A stretch of 37,577 bases of DNA from a bacterium (GTDB taxonomy: Bacteria; Planctomycetota; Phycisphaerae; Phycisphaerales; UBA1924), in the NCBI GenBank assembly GCA_024743075.1, contig JANSXG010000011.1:1-37577 (forward strand), written 5' to 3'. Shown piece after piece: positions 14,600 through 21,932 of the stretch. Positions within the stretch are counted from its first letter, which is position 1; each line of letters starts with the position of its first letter. The notes beneath the pieces were generated by a model. The model was not told where the DNA came from and ran no database searches. It saw only the letters and a list, made by a program, of their open reading frames with translations. The translations under genes and the position numbers were made by a program.

Positions 14600-16974
14600 T
14601 GCCCATCCCCGACGCCATCGCGAAGCTCATCGGCCAGACCTCGGCCGGCGACACCTCTGCCAACGAGATCGAGATAGAGAGTTCCAGCCTGGTCATCCGG
14701 CGCAGCGTCGGGCTCGTCGCCGACACGTTCCAGTGCCTGGTAGATCGGGCCAGCCTGTGGCCGGTCGACTGGGATCTCAACCGACCGATCGCCGTTCAGA
14801 TCGGCGACGATGATCAGTTCGTTACCCCCGGCGGCTACTACCTCGGGCGCGTCGAGAACGTGACGCCTGGTCAGGATCTCGCCGGCGGGCCCGGATCGAT
14901 GCGTCAGTCGCTGCTGACCTTCCAGACGGTGGTCGGCCGCATGTGGGACGGGCGGGGCGGTTTGCTCACCGCCGGAACGCTCAACCGCCTCGGTGACGAC
15001 GGGCAGCCCGACACGGGCGATGCCGACTACCAGTCGACTTCCGACCTGGTCTCGATCGCGGGCAGCGTCATCGCCGGCACGAGCACCGACTGGGATATCT
15101 CCTTCTCCATCGATGGCCTGCTCGTGCTGGACACCATCGATCCGGGCGGGCCGTTCGACTGGTCCAACGTGCGAGCGCTTCCGGAGCTCGCCGACCTGCT
15201 CGCGTCAATCGGGTGGGCCGCGACGCTGAACCACGCGGGCGACACCATCACCGTCCACCGTCTGCCACGGGCCGGCGAGCCGCTGACGCTGCCGACATCC
15301 ATCACCGACGTCGCCGAGCCCTACTCGCTCGCCTCAACGCCCGCAGCCCGCAGCAAGTACGTCGTCGTCACGAGCGGTCGAACCAGGACGACGGTTCTCA
15401 CCAGGCGTAGTCTCAGCGATCTCGAATGGGTCTACTACGACGAGCGGACCAACGCGTGGCTCAACCAGACCGAGCATGACCTGCTCTATCCATCCGAAGT
15501 CGGGCCGGCCGACGCCAGCGAACTCCAGGCCGGGCCAAGCAACGATCAGAAGCGCAACGCGCAACTGAGCCGAGTCTTCACCGCGTTGCGGCTCGTCAAC
15601 GATCCGAGCCCCGGTGGCTTGCAGGACCTTCGCAATGCCTCGCGCTTCGTCGCGCTGCCCGGCCAGTTCGCCATCGACGGAAAGACGCTTAGCGGCACGC
15701 CGGCGTTCATCGAGTGCCTGCACTGTGTGGAACTCGAAAACGGGAAGTTCATTAACAAGCCCGAACTCGATGTCGATCCGCCTCTCCGAGTCGAAGTCTC
15801 CGTCGTTCCAGGTGAAGGCGTGATCAAGATGCCGGTCGGCAAAGGTGACCCGATCATGGCCCGCGTTGTCGGTTCGGGCACCGGCATCTTCTTCAGCCTC
15901 CGTGCGCTGAGCGGATCCGAACTCGACCTGTACTTCGCGCACGAAGCCGACACCGGTGATCAGGACACGGACTACTTCCGAGAGGTCTACCGATCGGACC
16001 TGGTCGGCAGCACCATGACGGCCGTCAGGGTCACCGACCCGGCCGAGCGTCAGGCCGCTTTGGATGACCCGGCATCGGTCGTGATCGAGCAGCCATCGCT
16101 GCGCCGAGTCGTCGAGTGGGATCCGGACGATCCAGACTTCACACCTCTCAACGACACCGAGCTTCAGGCGATCGCCCAGCGCTACGCCGAGATCAGGGCC
16201 GGCGCTGACCTGACCGAGAGCGGCGTCATCGAACTCGACGGCCTGTACGAGATCGAGCCCGGCTCCGTCAATGGAGCCGTCTCGGCCGTGATCCACAGTC
16301 TCGCGACGCGCAAGACCACGCTCGTCATCAACCAGCACGATGTCCCCCGATCGGTGTATTCGGAACTGGAGCGACAGGCCAACCGATCGATCGCGACGGG
16401 TCTCAGCCGGTTCCGCCTGCCGGGCTCAAGCGCATCGGTGCACGATGTTCGCGACGGCTCGACACCGGGCGAGACAGCCGGCGCTCCCCCGCACGGCGGC
16501 ATCGGACCGGCGGAACTTGATCCGGCTCAGGGACCGGCGACGAGAGGAGCGGACCGAGCGGCCGGGACGAAGCGAGCCGTCGCCGGCCCGAGACTGCCAC
16601 GCGCCGAGCGATTCGGCAGGCACGCGATCGACGCCGTGTTCACAAGCGCGACGTTGATATCCGGAGCAGCGAATCGATGGGAGTACGAATGGTCGGAGGT
16701 TGAGTTCACCGGTCCGGGCACGTACACGAAGAAAGGCCGAACCAGCGCAACTCTGGGTTTGGCGTACAACCGAGCGGAGATGGGCAACACCGCATCCGGG
16801 GTGCAGCCCGACGGCGTCAATGCTTCCAACCTGCTCGGGACGTTCGCGAAGAAGCCGATCGGTGAGGGCATGCCGGTTCGCCTGATCGGCCCGTATCGCG
16901 ACCCCGGCGGCGGCGACGACTATTGGCTCGCCGATCCGCTGGTGAACCAGTACGACGGGGAGTGCCCGGCATGA
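14599..16974 (+). CDS. Large tail/baseplate protein (tail hub candidate), 791 aa
   Basis: The largest gene of the module starts at ATG 14599, sharing a base with the preceding TAA. Residues 1-290 contain beta-barrel-like strands and LTFQTVVGRMWDGRG-type elements compatible with the tail-hub (gp27/gp44/late-control D) fold. Residues 300-600 are mixed. A Gly/Pro/Ala-rich hinge runs from about 610 to 670 (PGETAGAPPHGGIGPA). The C-terminal 110 residues form a distinct domain (NRWEYEWSEVEFTGPGTYTK, then AYNRAEMGN, ending DGECPA) that looks like an exposed receptor or fibre module. Role: the tail tip plug that opens on infection, by synteny. No lysozyme or peptidase motif was found. Confidence 0.6.
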   Translation: MPIPDAIAKLIGQTSAGDTSANEIEIESSSLVIRRSVGLVADTFQCLVDRASLWPVDWDLNRPIAVQIGDDDQFVTPGGYYLGRVENVTPGQDLAGGPGSMRQSLLTFQTVVGRMWDGRGGLLTAGTLNRLGDDGQPDTGDADYQSTSDLVSIAGSVIAGTSTDWDISFSIDGLLVLDTIDPGGPFDWSNVRALPELADLLASIGWAATLNHAGDTITVHRLPRAGEPLTLPTSITDVAEPYSLASTPAARSKYVVVTSGRTRTTVLTRRSLSDLEWVYYDERTNAWLNQTEHDLLYPSEVGPADASELQAGPSNDQKRNAQLSRVFTALRLVNDPSPGGLQDLRNASRFVALPGQFAIDGKTLSGTPAFIECLHCVELENGKFINKPELDVDPPLRVEVSVVPGEGVIKMPVGKGDPIMARVVGSGTGIFFSLRALSGSELDLYFAHEADTGDQDTDYFREVYRSDLVGSTMTAVRVTDPAERQAALDDPASVVIEQPSLRRVVEWDPDDPDFTPLNDTELQAIAQRYAEIRAGADLTESGVIELDGLYEIEPGSVNGAVSAVIHSLATRKTTLVINQHDVPRSVYSELERQANRSIATGLSRFRLPGSSASVHDVRDGSTPGETAGAPPHGGIGPAELDPAQGPATRGADRAAGTKRAVAGPRLPRAERFGRHAIDAVFTSATLISGAANRWEYEWSEVEFTGPGTYTKKGRTSATLGLAYNRAEMGNTASGVQPDGVNASNLLGTFAKKPIGEGMPVRLIGPYRDPGGGDDYWLADPLVNQYDGECPA

Positions 16975-17900
16975 GCATCCTTCAGATGATGTGCTGCTGC
17001 TCGTCGGCCACGATCTGGATCATCGGCAACCCGTGCGCAGGAGGTGACCCGCCGCTCCCCGCGCCCGTCGTCCGTCGCGACTGGCTCATCGAGAACGCCT
17101 GCTTCGCCGAGGACAGCGTCGTCGTGAAGTTCGACGGCGTCTGCTATTTCTTCTCTTTGCTGACCAGCGATCAGATCGCGTTGGAAGATCCGCCCGATGA
17201 CGTGTTCGTCACCGACGCCGAGGGAGGCCAGCTGTTCTGCAACTGCTGGCTGTGTGAAGACGACATCGATCCTGACGATCCGATCGACGGCAACCCCAGC
17301 GACGGCGCGGCGAACTGCTGCCCGTCGGATCTCGGCTGCACCACGTTCGGGTCGAAGACGGCCGATGCGAGGATTCGGGTGTTCGGCCGGGTCTTCGTCC
17401 GCACTCGATGCGGCAACAATCCGCCCTACACCTATGTCGAGAACGAGTACTCGTTCGATGAGACCTTCGAGGTCACGGGCAACGCCTGCCTCTGCGACGA
17501 AGGCGACAGCATCTCCAAGCCGTCGGAATCCTGGACGCCCTGCAACCCGCCGAACTTCTCGACCAACCCGTTCATCTCCGGATCGGTGAACTGGGATCCC
17601 GACAACGGCATGGTGTCGTTCAGGGGCACCATCGCGAACATGCCAAACATGCCTGGCTTGAGCGGGACGAACTTCCGTCTGGAAGCGTTGGGCGGAGGCT
17701 CCGTGCTCACGGCGGCCGGCGCGGGCTGGTCGGGCTACACCCAGGACTCCTACCGCTACAACGAGGGCACCTTCAACCAGTGCGAGACCAGCGCCGCCGC
17801 GAGCGGTCAGATCGTCCTCAGTCTCAACGGCGATGAGAACTACGTCGAGTGCGATATGGCCGTAGTCGTCGCCGTCGACAACGTGGGGGTGTGCCCGTGA
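16971..17900 (+). CDS. Cysteine-rich tail-end protein, 309 aa with 19 Cys
   Basis: ATG 16971 overlaps the hub stop (ATGA), with GGGGAG upstream. The protein contains 19 cysteines, including CCC at residues 8-10, a CNCWLC block near residue 85, and NCC...GC near residue 115. It is otherwise acidic and Asn/Gly/Ser/Thr-rich with many short strands. There is no hydrophobic signal peptide of normal form (the first residues are MSILQMMCCC). The composition suggests a compact, extracellularly stable protein held by disulfides or by metal, placed where tail tip or host-recognition proteins are encoded. I do not recognise the family. Receptor binding is inference. The stop overlaps the next GTG (GTGA at 17897-17900). 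Confidence 0.65.
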   Translation: MSILQMMCCCSSATIWIIGNPCAGGDPPLPAPVVRRDWLIENACFAEDSVVVKFDGVCYFFSLLTSDQIALEDPPDDVFVTDAEGGQLFCNCWLCEDDIDPDDPIDGNPSDGAANCCPSDLGCTTFGSKTADARIRVFGRVFVRTRCGNNPPYTYVENEYSFDETFEVTGNACLCDEGDSISKPSESWTPCNPPNFSTNPFISGSVNWDPDNGMVSFRGTIANMPNMPGLSGTNFRLEALGGGSVLTAAGAGWSGYTQDSYRYNEGTFNQCETSAAASGQIVLSLNGDENYVECDMAVVVAVDNVGVCP

Positions 17901-18142
17901 GCTGCGGATGCTCCAAGATCGTCAAGAGGGGGAAGCACCTCGCCGAGGGGGCGGTGCTGCTGCCGCTGACCGTGCTCGGCTCACGCGCCCCCGACGATGT
18001 CGTCAGGGAGCGGACCGAAACCTGCCGCCCCTGCGATCAGAGGACTCATCGCCTGGGAGTTGGCGTGTGTGGCGACTGCGGGTGTCCGTTGGTCCCGAAG
18101 CGGAAGGCTCGGAAGAAGACCTGCCCGAGGTGGGCTCGATGA
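17897..18142 (+). CDS. Small zinc-ribbon protein, last gene of the virion module, 81 aa
   Basis: GTG 17897 overlaps the stop of the Cys-rich gene. Residues 43-76 give C43-x2-C46, C58-x2-C61-x-C63 and C76 in a basic context (KRKARKKTCPRW), the pattern of small phage zinc-ribbon proteins that end with CP-x-W. Residues 3 and 5 add a further CGC. The N-terminal half has a hydrophobic patch (AEGAVLLPLTVLG). The protein is probably a metal-stabilised virion or assembly factor that works with the preceding Cys-rich protein. Function unknown. A terminator-like hairpin follows at 18213. Confidence 0.65.
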   Translation: MSCGCSKIVKRGKHLAEGAVLLPLTVLGSRAPDDVVRERTETCRPCDQRTHRLGVGVCGDCGCPLVPKRKARKKTCPRWAR

Positions 18143-18200
18143 CCCATCGATCGGCCGTCGAATAGACAGGCATCCCCGGCCAGCCCCCTGTCGGAATCGG

Positions 18201-18246
18201 AACCCCCCCTTTGCCGCCCCCAAAAGGCGGCTTATTAAATGGGGGC
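18201..18246 (+). terminator. Nested hairpin at the right end of the phage module
   Basis: The inner stem GCCGCC (18213-18218) / GGCGGC (18226-18231) has loop CCCAAAA and is followed by TTATTAAAT. An outer CCCCCC-TTT (from 18203) can pair with AAA-T-GGGGG (to 18246) around it, giving a longer imperfect fold. It is probably the terminator of the phage operon. It also marks the junction with chromosomal genes. Confidence 0.55.
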
Positions 18247-18318
18247 ACCCCGAGTCCCATTTCGCTGCGCAAAATCCCGTTTCATGTTGCGCACTATGGG
18301 TTTCCGCCTGCATCCCGC

Positions 18319-18330
18319 TACCATGGGCCC
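18319..18330 (+). promoter_or_regulatory. -10-like hexamer TACCAT six bases before ATG (possible leaderless start)
   Basis: TACCAT at 18319-18324 leaves six bases before the ATG at 18331, which puts the expected transcription start at or next to the start codon. No good Shine-Dalgarno and no clear -35 are seen. The same geometry recurs before four other genes in this window. Confidence 0.35.
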
Positions 18331-18474
18331 ATGAGCCAGAAAACCCAACATCGCGGCGGCAACCGCAAAGTCAAAGCAAAGTCCGTCCAGCACGCCAAAA
18401 CCGTGCTCGCGGTCATCCTGCTGCTCTTCGTCGGCGTCATGCTCGCCCTCTGGCTCCTGAGTTGCGTGACCTGA
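18331..18474 (+). CDS. Small single-pass membrane protein, 47 aa
   Basis: This short frame has a strongly basic N-terminus (residues 6-22, RGG then KVKAKSVQHAK) and one hydrophobic helix (about 23-45, TVLAVILLLFVGVMLALWLL), ending SCVT. By the positive-inside rule the N-terminus would be cytoplasmic. It lies five bases before the histidine-phosphatase lipoprotein start and is probably co-transcribed with it. The family is not recognised. Reality is supported by the clean membrane topology and the spacing. Confidence 0.5.
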   Translation: MSQKTQHRGGNRKVKAKSVQHAKTVLAVILLLFVGVMLALWLLSCVT

Positions 18475-18479
18475 CACCC

Positions 18480-19037
18480 ATGCCGAAGCACGCGAAACTC
18501 TTTTCCCTCGCCGCCCTGTTGAGCACCCTCTTGCTCGCCGGCTGTGCATCATCCGGATCACCGACGCCCAACATGGACCAGCCGCCAGCCGACCGCACCG
18601 TTCTGGTCACCCGCCACGCCGAGAAGGCGCAGTACTCCGCCGACCCGTCGCTTTCCCAACGCGGCGCCCAGCGCGCCCAGGCCCTGTCACTGCTCCCGAT
18701 CGCGCAGGGCACCGAGACGATCATCACCACCCAGTTCAAACGCACGATCGAGACCGCGCAGCCGCTCGCCGAGCGCCTCGGAGTCGAGTCGCGAGTCGTC
18801 AACGCCACCGCACGCCCGGACGCCCTCCGCGCGCTGGCCGACGACATCCGCGCCGGCGCAATGAAAGGGACCGTGCTCGTGGTCGGCCACAGCAACACGG
18901 TCCCGATGATCATCACCGAACTCGGCGGCCCCCAGGACATCTTCCTCTCCGAGGAAGACTTCGGGGACCTCTTCATCCTCTCGCTCGACGCCGACGGAAA
19001 CTTCGCCGGCATCGAGCGCACGCGCTACGGGGACTGA
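18480..19037 (+). CDS. Lipoprotein with histidine phosphatase (phosphoglycerate-mutase-like) domain, 185 aa
   Basis: The N-terminus is a lipoprotein signal with lipobox LLAGC (acylated Cys22). The domain starts with the catalytic RHG-like motif TRHAEK (His46 the expected phospho-acceptor; the usual RHG is RHA here), then QFKRTIETA (Arg88 supports phosphate binding), and the second catalytic His137 in VVGHSNT. This is the branch-2-like small histidine phosphatase fold, cut to about 145 residues. It would act on phosphate esters in the periplasm or outer membrane. The substrate is unknown. It is coupled with the preceding small membrane gene and convergent with the secreted protein at 19065-20276. 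Confidence 0.8.
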   Translation: MPKHAKLFSLAALLSTLLLAGCASSGSPTPNMDQPPADRTVLVTRHAEKAQYSADPSLSQRGAQRAQALSLLPIAQGTETIITTQFKRTIETAQPLAERLGVESRVVNATARPDALRALADDIRAGAMKGTVLVVGHSNTVPMIITELGGPQDIFLSEEDFGDLFILSLDADGNFAGIERTRYGD

Positions 19038-19064
19038 ACCGAACCCGCAGCCCTCACGGTCGCG

Positions 19065-20276
19065 TCAGACATCGCCATCGCCGAGCACCGCGCGAAGGCG
19101 CGTGCTCAACTCGGTCTCGATCTCCTGCATCCGTTCGCGAATGTCGTTGCCGCCCTCGCGATCGCCGCCGCGCTGACCGCCCCGCCCGTTGTCCTGACCG
19201 CGGCGATCGCGAGCCTGGGCTCGCATGTCCGCGATTTCTTTGGCAAGCGCGTTGTACTGCTTGTGCATGTCCGCCTCGATCGCTCGGACCGCCTGCTTCT
19301 GCGCATCGTCGAGATCCTCGCTCTTCAGCGCAGATTCGACGCGGTCGACAACGCTCCCGCGCCGCGCCATGCCGCCCAGAGAACCGCGGTTGATCTCGAA
19401 CCGGAACGCCTCGCGCAACTCATCGGGCAGCGTCCGCTCGATCGAGTCGGCGTAGCGCGTCGCGATCTCGCCGAGCTTCGCATCCGCCTCGCGACGCGCC
19501 TCGAGCATCTCCCGCATCGCGTCCCGATCGAACCCGCCGTCACCCGGGTTCGGACGCCCCTGCTCGAGCAGTTTCGCACGCTCGGCGATCTGCCTATCGA
19601 TCTCACTCTCGAACCGTGAAGCGAGCGCCTTCGCGCCGGCGAGATCGTTCTCGCCCAGCGAGCTCTCGTGCTTCTCGACAAAGGTCGCGAACACGCGCGA
19701 CACGTCCACCGCGCCGCCGATACCACGCAGCGCCCGAGCACGGTCGCGGCTCGTCTCGAATTCCGACCAGTTCTCGTGCTGCTCCGGCGTCAGAACGAGT
19801 TTGATGTCCTCGTAGAACACCTTCTCCATCTCGGTCGCCTTCGCCTGAGCCTCCTCGGCCATCGTGCGGAACTTTTCCATCGCTTCCCGGTCCGGGCGAC
19901 CGCCCTCGCCACGCAGTTCCTGCATCTGCTCACGCATCTCCACCATCAACTGAGCACGCTGTTCGCGCAGATCCGCGAACAACTCCTCGGCGAGCAGCTG
20001 CTGCGGCTCGTCGAACTCCAGCACGCTCGCCATCAACTCCACATCCGATTCCTGGATCTGGTTCTGCTGGCCCATCCCCCCGAACATGCGGCCCATATCG
20101 CGAGCCCCGTCGCGCTGCTGGGGCCGGTCGCCGCCGCGATCCCCACCACGATCCTGAGCCGAGGCCGTCGCGGGCAAACCCACCAGGCCGACCGCCGCCG
20201 CGAGCACCACCGCTCGCACGCCGCGCCCCATCGTTGTCCGCCCGGCCCGCCCGCTCTCTACCTGATTCTGATTCAT
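19065..20276 (-). CDS. Secreted LTPEQ-containing alpha-helical protein, 403 aa
   Basis: The start is placed at ATG 20276 (minus), followed by a signal peptide ending ATASA-QD near residue 40. Open sequence further upstream is discarded as lacking this start signal. The mature protein opens with an Arg/Asp/Gly-rich stretch and contains helices with ELREGGRPDREAM-type repeats. Around residue 160 it has VLTPEQHENW, the LTxxQ-like motif of Spy/CpxP-type periplasmic proteins that bind unfolded protein or sense envelope stress. The C-terminal half is helical with another disordered RGGQRGGDREGG stretch. Function is likely periplasmic chaperone-like, by motif only. Confidence 0.65.
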   Translation of the reverse strand: MNQNQVESGRAGRTTMGRGVRAVVLAAAVGLVGLPATASAQDRGGDRGGDRPQQRDGARDMGRMFGGMGQQNQIQESDVELMASVLEFDEPQQLLAEELFADLREQRAQLMVEMREQMQELRGEGGRPDREAMEKFRTMAEEAQAKATEMEKVFYEDIKLVLTPEQHENWSEFETSRDRARALRGIGGAVDVSRVFATFVEKHESSLGENDLAGAKALASRFESEIDRQIAERAKLLEQGRPNPGDGGFDRDAMREMLEARREADAKLGEIATRYADSIERTLPDELREAFRFEINRGSLGGMARRGSVVDRVESALKSEDLDDAQKQAVRAIEADMHKQYNALAKEIADMRAQARDRRGQDNGRGGQRGGDREGGNDIRERMQEIETELSTRLRAVLGDGDV

Positions 20277-20494
20277 CGTTGCTGCCCTGTAGATAAAGGA
20301 TGGAGTCCGATGCCGACCGCCCCTGCTCCGGCGCGTCGTCGGCCTCCGACCCCACCACAACGCCCGCTCGCCGCCGATATTGCCGCCTCCCCAGAGCCGG
20401 GCCCGGATCCTGCGCCAACTACCTGAACTTCGTCGCAGTCGCGGCATTCCCCGCATGCACCCTTTCGCTACCCCCCGATCTATGTCAGACTGCC

Positions 20495-20584
20495 TTTCCA
20501 ACTGGAAAAGCGACACTGCACGCGGCTGGGAACGGGATCGGCTGGAGGAGAGGCGAACCCAAGTACCGCCGCGTGTCGCTTTTT
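20495..20584. ncRNA. Structured RNA candidate with long terminal stem and U-run, strand uncertain
   Basis: An 11-bp perfect stem pairs 20506-20516 (AAAAGCGACAC) with 20573-20583 (GTGTCGCTTTT). Inside it, after a five-base bulge, GCGGC (20522-20526) pairs GCCGC (20568-20572). TGGG (20527-20530) can then pair CCCA (20558-20561) around a purine-rich loop. On the plus strand a T-run ends the stem (20580-20584), while on the minus strand a GCTTTT likewise follows, so either strand could yield a terminated RNA. A small hairpin (TTTCC 20495-20499 / GGAAA 20504-20508) competes with the foot of the stem. It lies in a 550-bp gap between divergent genes. I recognise no known riboswitch core. Confidence 0.45.
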
Positions 20585-20719
20585 GCGCCTGAGCAGCACG
20601 CCTCCGGCTTTCGTTCGAATTTGCCCATTTTACCGCCAAAGCAAAGCAATTCGGGACAACCCCTAGCCCGGAAACGGCAACAACTCGTTGTGTGCCAGTA
20701 ACTTGACGGAGTATTCCGC

Positions 20720-20748
20720 TTGCAACGCACAGGGTCCCGGAGTACGCT
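20720..20748 (+). promoter_or_regulatory. Possible sigma-70-type promoter of the VPLPA-like gene
   Basis: TTGCAA at 20720-20725 and TACGCT at 20743-20748 are separated by 17 bp. Transcription would start near 20755 and give a leader of about 70 nt with two small hairpins: CCCC-GATCGC-GGGG (20758-20771) and GACCGT-CTCGC-ACGGTC (20790-20806). The latter lies just upstream of the start codon at 20826. The promoter match is modest. Confidence 0.35.
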
Positions 20749-20825
20749 AATCGTGTTCCCCGATCGCGGGGAGCCGTTCCGTTTGGGAAGACCGTCTCGC
20801 ACGGTCAGGGGATTGAGAGACCAAA

Positions 20826-21182
20826 ATGCTCCGCGCATTGTCCAGCATTTCAATGATCGCGTGCCTCGGTGCGATAGCCTCCGGTGCGCCGATCGCATCC
20901 TTCCCGGATGCGTCCTACGCGGTCGACGCGATGCGGAACAACCCGTCGTCGAGCAGCGTCGCGACATTCGAGAGCGCGTTTGATAAGCCCGCCATGATGC
21001 GTTCGGACGGTCCGGCCCACCAGACACCGACGCACCTGCGCCCGATCAAGCCCGCTTCTGGAGACCAGTCGTTCGGCGATCAGTCCAAGCCGTCCATCAA
21101 GACCGTGGTGATCCCCCTGCCGGCTCCCGCCGGTCTCGCGATCGCCGGTCTTCTGCTCCTCGGCACGACCCGCCGTCGCTGA
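20826..21182 (+). CDS. Secreted protein with VPLPA/PEP-CTERM-like sorting tail, 118 aa
   Basis: It has an N-terminal signal peptide (about 1-20, LSSISMIACLGAIASG) and a polar Ser/Asp/Pro-rich middle without recognisable domains. The C-terminus has the three-part sorting signal of the exosortase class: IPLPAPAG, then a hydrophobic helix (LAIAGLLLLG), then TTRRR at the end. The IPLPAPA form is closest to VPLPA-CTERM rather than classic PEP-CTERM. Such proteins are exported, cut by an exosortase and delivered to the cell surface or matrix. No exosortase is in this window. The gene follows a long leader with hairpins and is ended by a strong hairpin at 21210. Confidence 0.7.
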   Translation: MLRALSSISMIACLGAIASGAPIASFPDASYAVDAMRNNPSSSSVATFESAFDKPAMMRSDGPAHQTPTHLRPIKPASGDQSFGDQSKPSIKTVVIPLPAPAGLAIAGLLLLGTTRRR

Positions 21183-21209
21183 ACCGACGTCAAATCAGTT
21201 CGCACGATC

Positions 21210-21260
21210 CACCGGGCGCTGAACACCTTCAAGGAGTTCGCCGCCCGGTGACTCGTTTTG
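21210..21260 (+). terminator. Terminator after the VPLPA-like gene
   Basis: The 9-bp stem CACCGGGCG (21210-21218) / CGCCCGGTG (21242-21250) is extended inside by GAAC/GTTC and CCT/AGG pairs to a tiny loop. CGTTTTG follows (TTTT at 21256-21259). It begins 27 nt after the stop codon at 21182 and ends 38 nt before the next gene. Confidence 0.7.
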
Positions 21261-21286
21261 CACTGCGCTCGCCTTGCGCCGCCCGA

Positions 21287-21297
21287 TACCCTTGGGC
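21287..21297 (+). promoter_or_regulatory. -10-like hexamer TACCCT five bases before ATG
   Basis: TACCCT at 21287-21292 is followed by five bases and the ATG at 21298. The preceding gene is closed by a strong terminator, so this transporter needs its own promoter. With this spacing the mRNA would be leaderless or nearly so. No Shine-Dalgarno and no clear -35 are seen. Confidence 0.35.
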
Positions 21298-21852
21298 ATG
21301 CAAACCGTCCTGATCGTTCTCCTCGCCGCGCTCGCCGGCATGATCCTGCCCATGCAACCGGGCATCAACAGCATGCTCCAGAGCAAACTCGGCAGCGCGT
21401 GGGTCGCCGCCCTCGTCAGCTTCTCCGTCGGCACGCTCATCCTCCTCGCCACCGTCACCCTGCTGCGCGTGAGCGCCAAACCGAACATACTCCCCGACCT
21501 CGCCTCCATCCGCAGCGCGCCGTGGTGGGCCTGGCTCGGCGGCCTGATCGGCGCGATCTTCGTCAGTTCCTCCATTGTGCTCGCCCCCAAGTTGGGCGCA
21601 GTCCTCTTCGTCGGGGCGGTCGTCTTCGGGCAGATGTTCTCCTCCGTCCTGCTCGACCAGTTCGGGGCCGTCGGCTACGCCAAGCAGCCGATCAACGCCG
21701 GAAGGCTCGTCGGAGTCGTCCTCATCCTCGTCGGCGTCGGGCTGATCCTCCGGTTCAGCCCCAAAGCGAAGGAGGCCCAACTCGTTCCCGAATCCGCCAC
21801 CACCGCGCCGCAGACCGCCCCCGGACCCTCGACAAGCACCCCCGAGACCTAG
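21298..21852 (+). CDS. DMT-superfamily transporter, YdcZ/DUF606 family, 184 aa
   Basis: Five hydrophobic segments cover residues 2-22, 33-58, 75-95, 98-120 and 133-155, the five-helix half-size form of the drug/metabolite transporter superfamily. Family marks are MQPGINSMLQSKLGSAW near the N-terminus (the family has N-x-x-L after a PxQ/P element), WWAWLGGLIGAIFV, and FGQMFSSVLLDQFG in the fourth helix with the conserved G-Q and D-Q-F-G. Two such units dimerise into a transporter. The substrate is unknown. The C-terminal 30 residues are a Pro/Thr/Ser-rich cytoplasmic tail that is not part of the family core. ATG 21298 is chosen over an upstream in-frame ATG at 21274, which lies close to the terminator. 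Confidence 0.8.
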   Translation: MQTVLIVLLAALAGMILPMQPGINSMLQSKLGSAWVAALVSFSVGTLILLATVTLLRVSAKPNILPDLASIRSAPWWAWLGGLIGAIFVSSSIVLAPKLGAVLFVGAVVFGQMFSSVLLDQFGAVGYAKQPINAGRLVGVVLILVGVGLILRFSPKAKEAQLVPESATTAPQTAPGPSTSTPET

Positions 21853-21932
21853 CCCAGACCCCCAAACCGGTGCCCGCGCGTCGATCGCACGAAATCCGCA
21901 GAATTTTCCCTCTTGAAACGCCCAACCCTCGG

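Noticed and set aside
18143-18330. tRNA gene or att core at the phage boundary
   Set aside because: No cloverleaf or T-loop-like sequence and no direct repeat with the left side of the window could be seen.
20495-20584. Known riboswitch or SRP/6S RNA identity for the folded region
   Set aside because: No conserved cores of c-di-GMP, cobalamin, SAM, TPP, THF, SRP or 6S RNA could be matched by eye, so it stays an unnamed candidate.
20703-20731. TTGACG at 20703 as the -35 of the VPLPA gene promoter, or a sigma-54 promoter there
   Set aside because: No -10 hexamer lies at 16-18 bp from TTGACG, and no GG-N10-GC arrangement fits. The TTGCAA/TACGCT pair is better.
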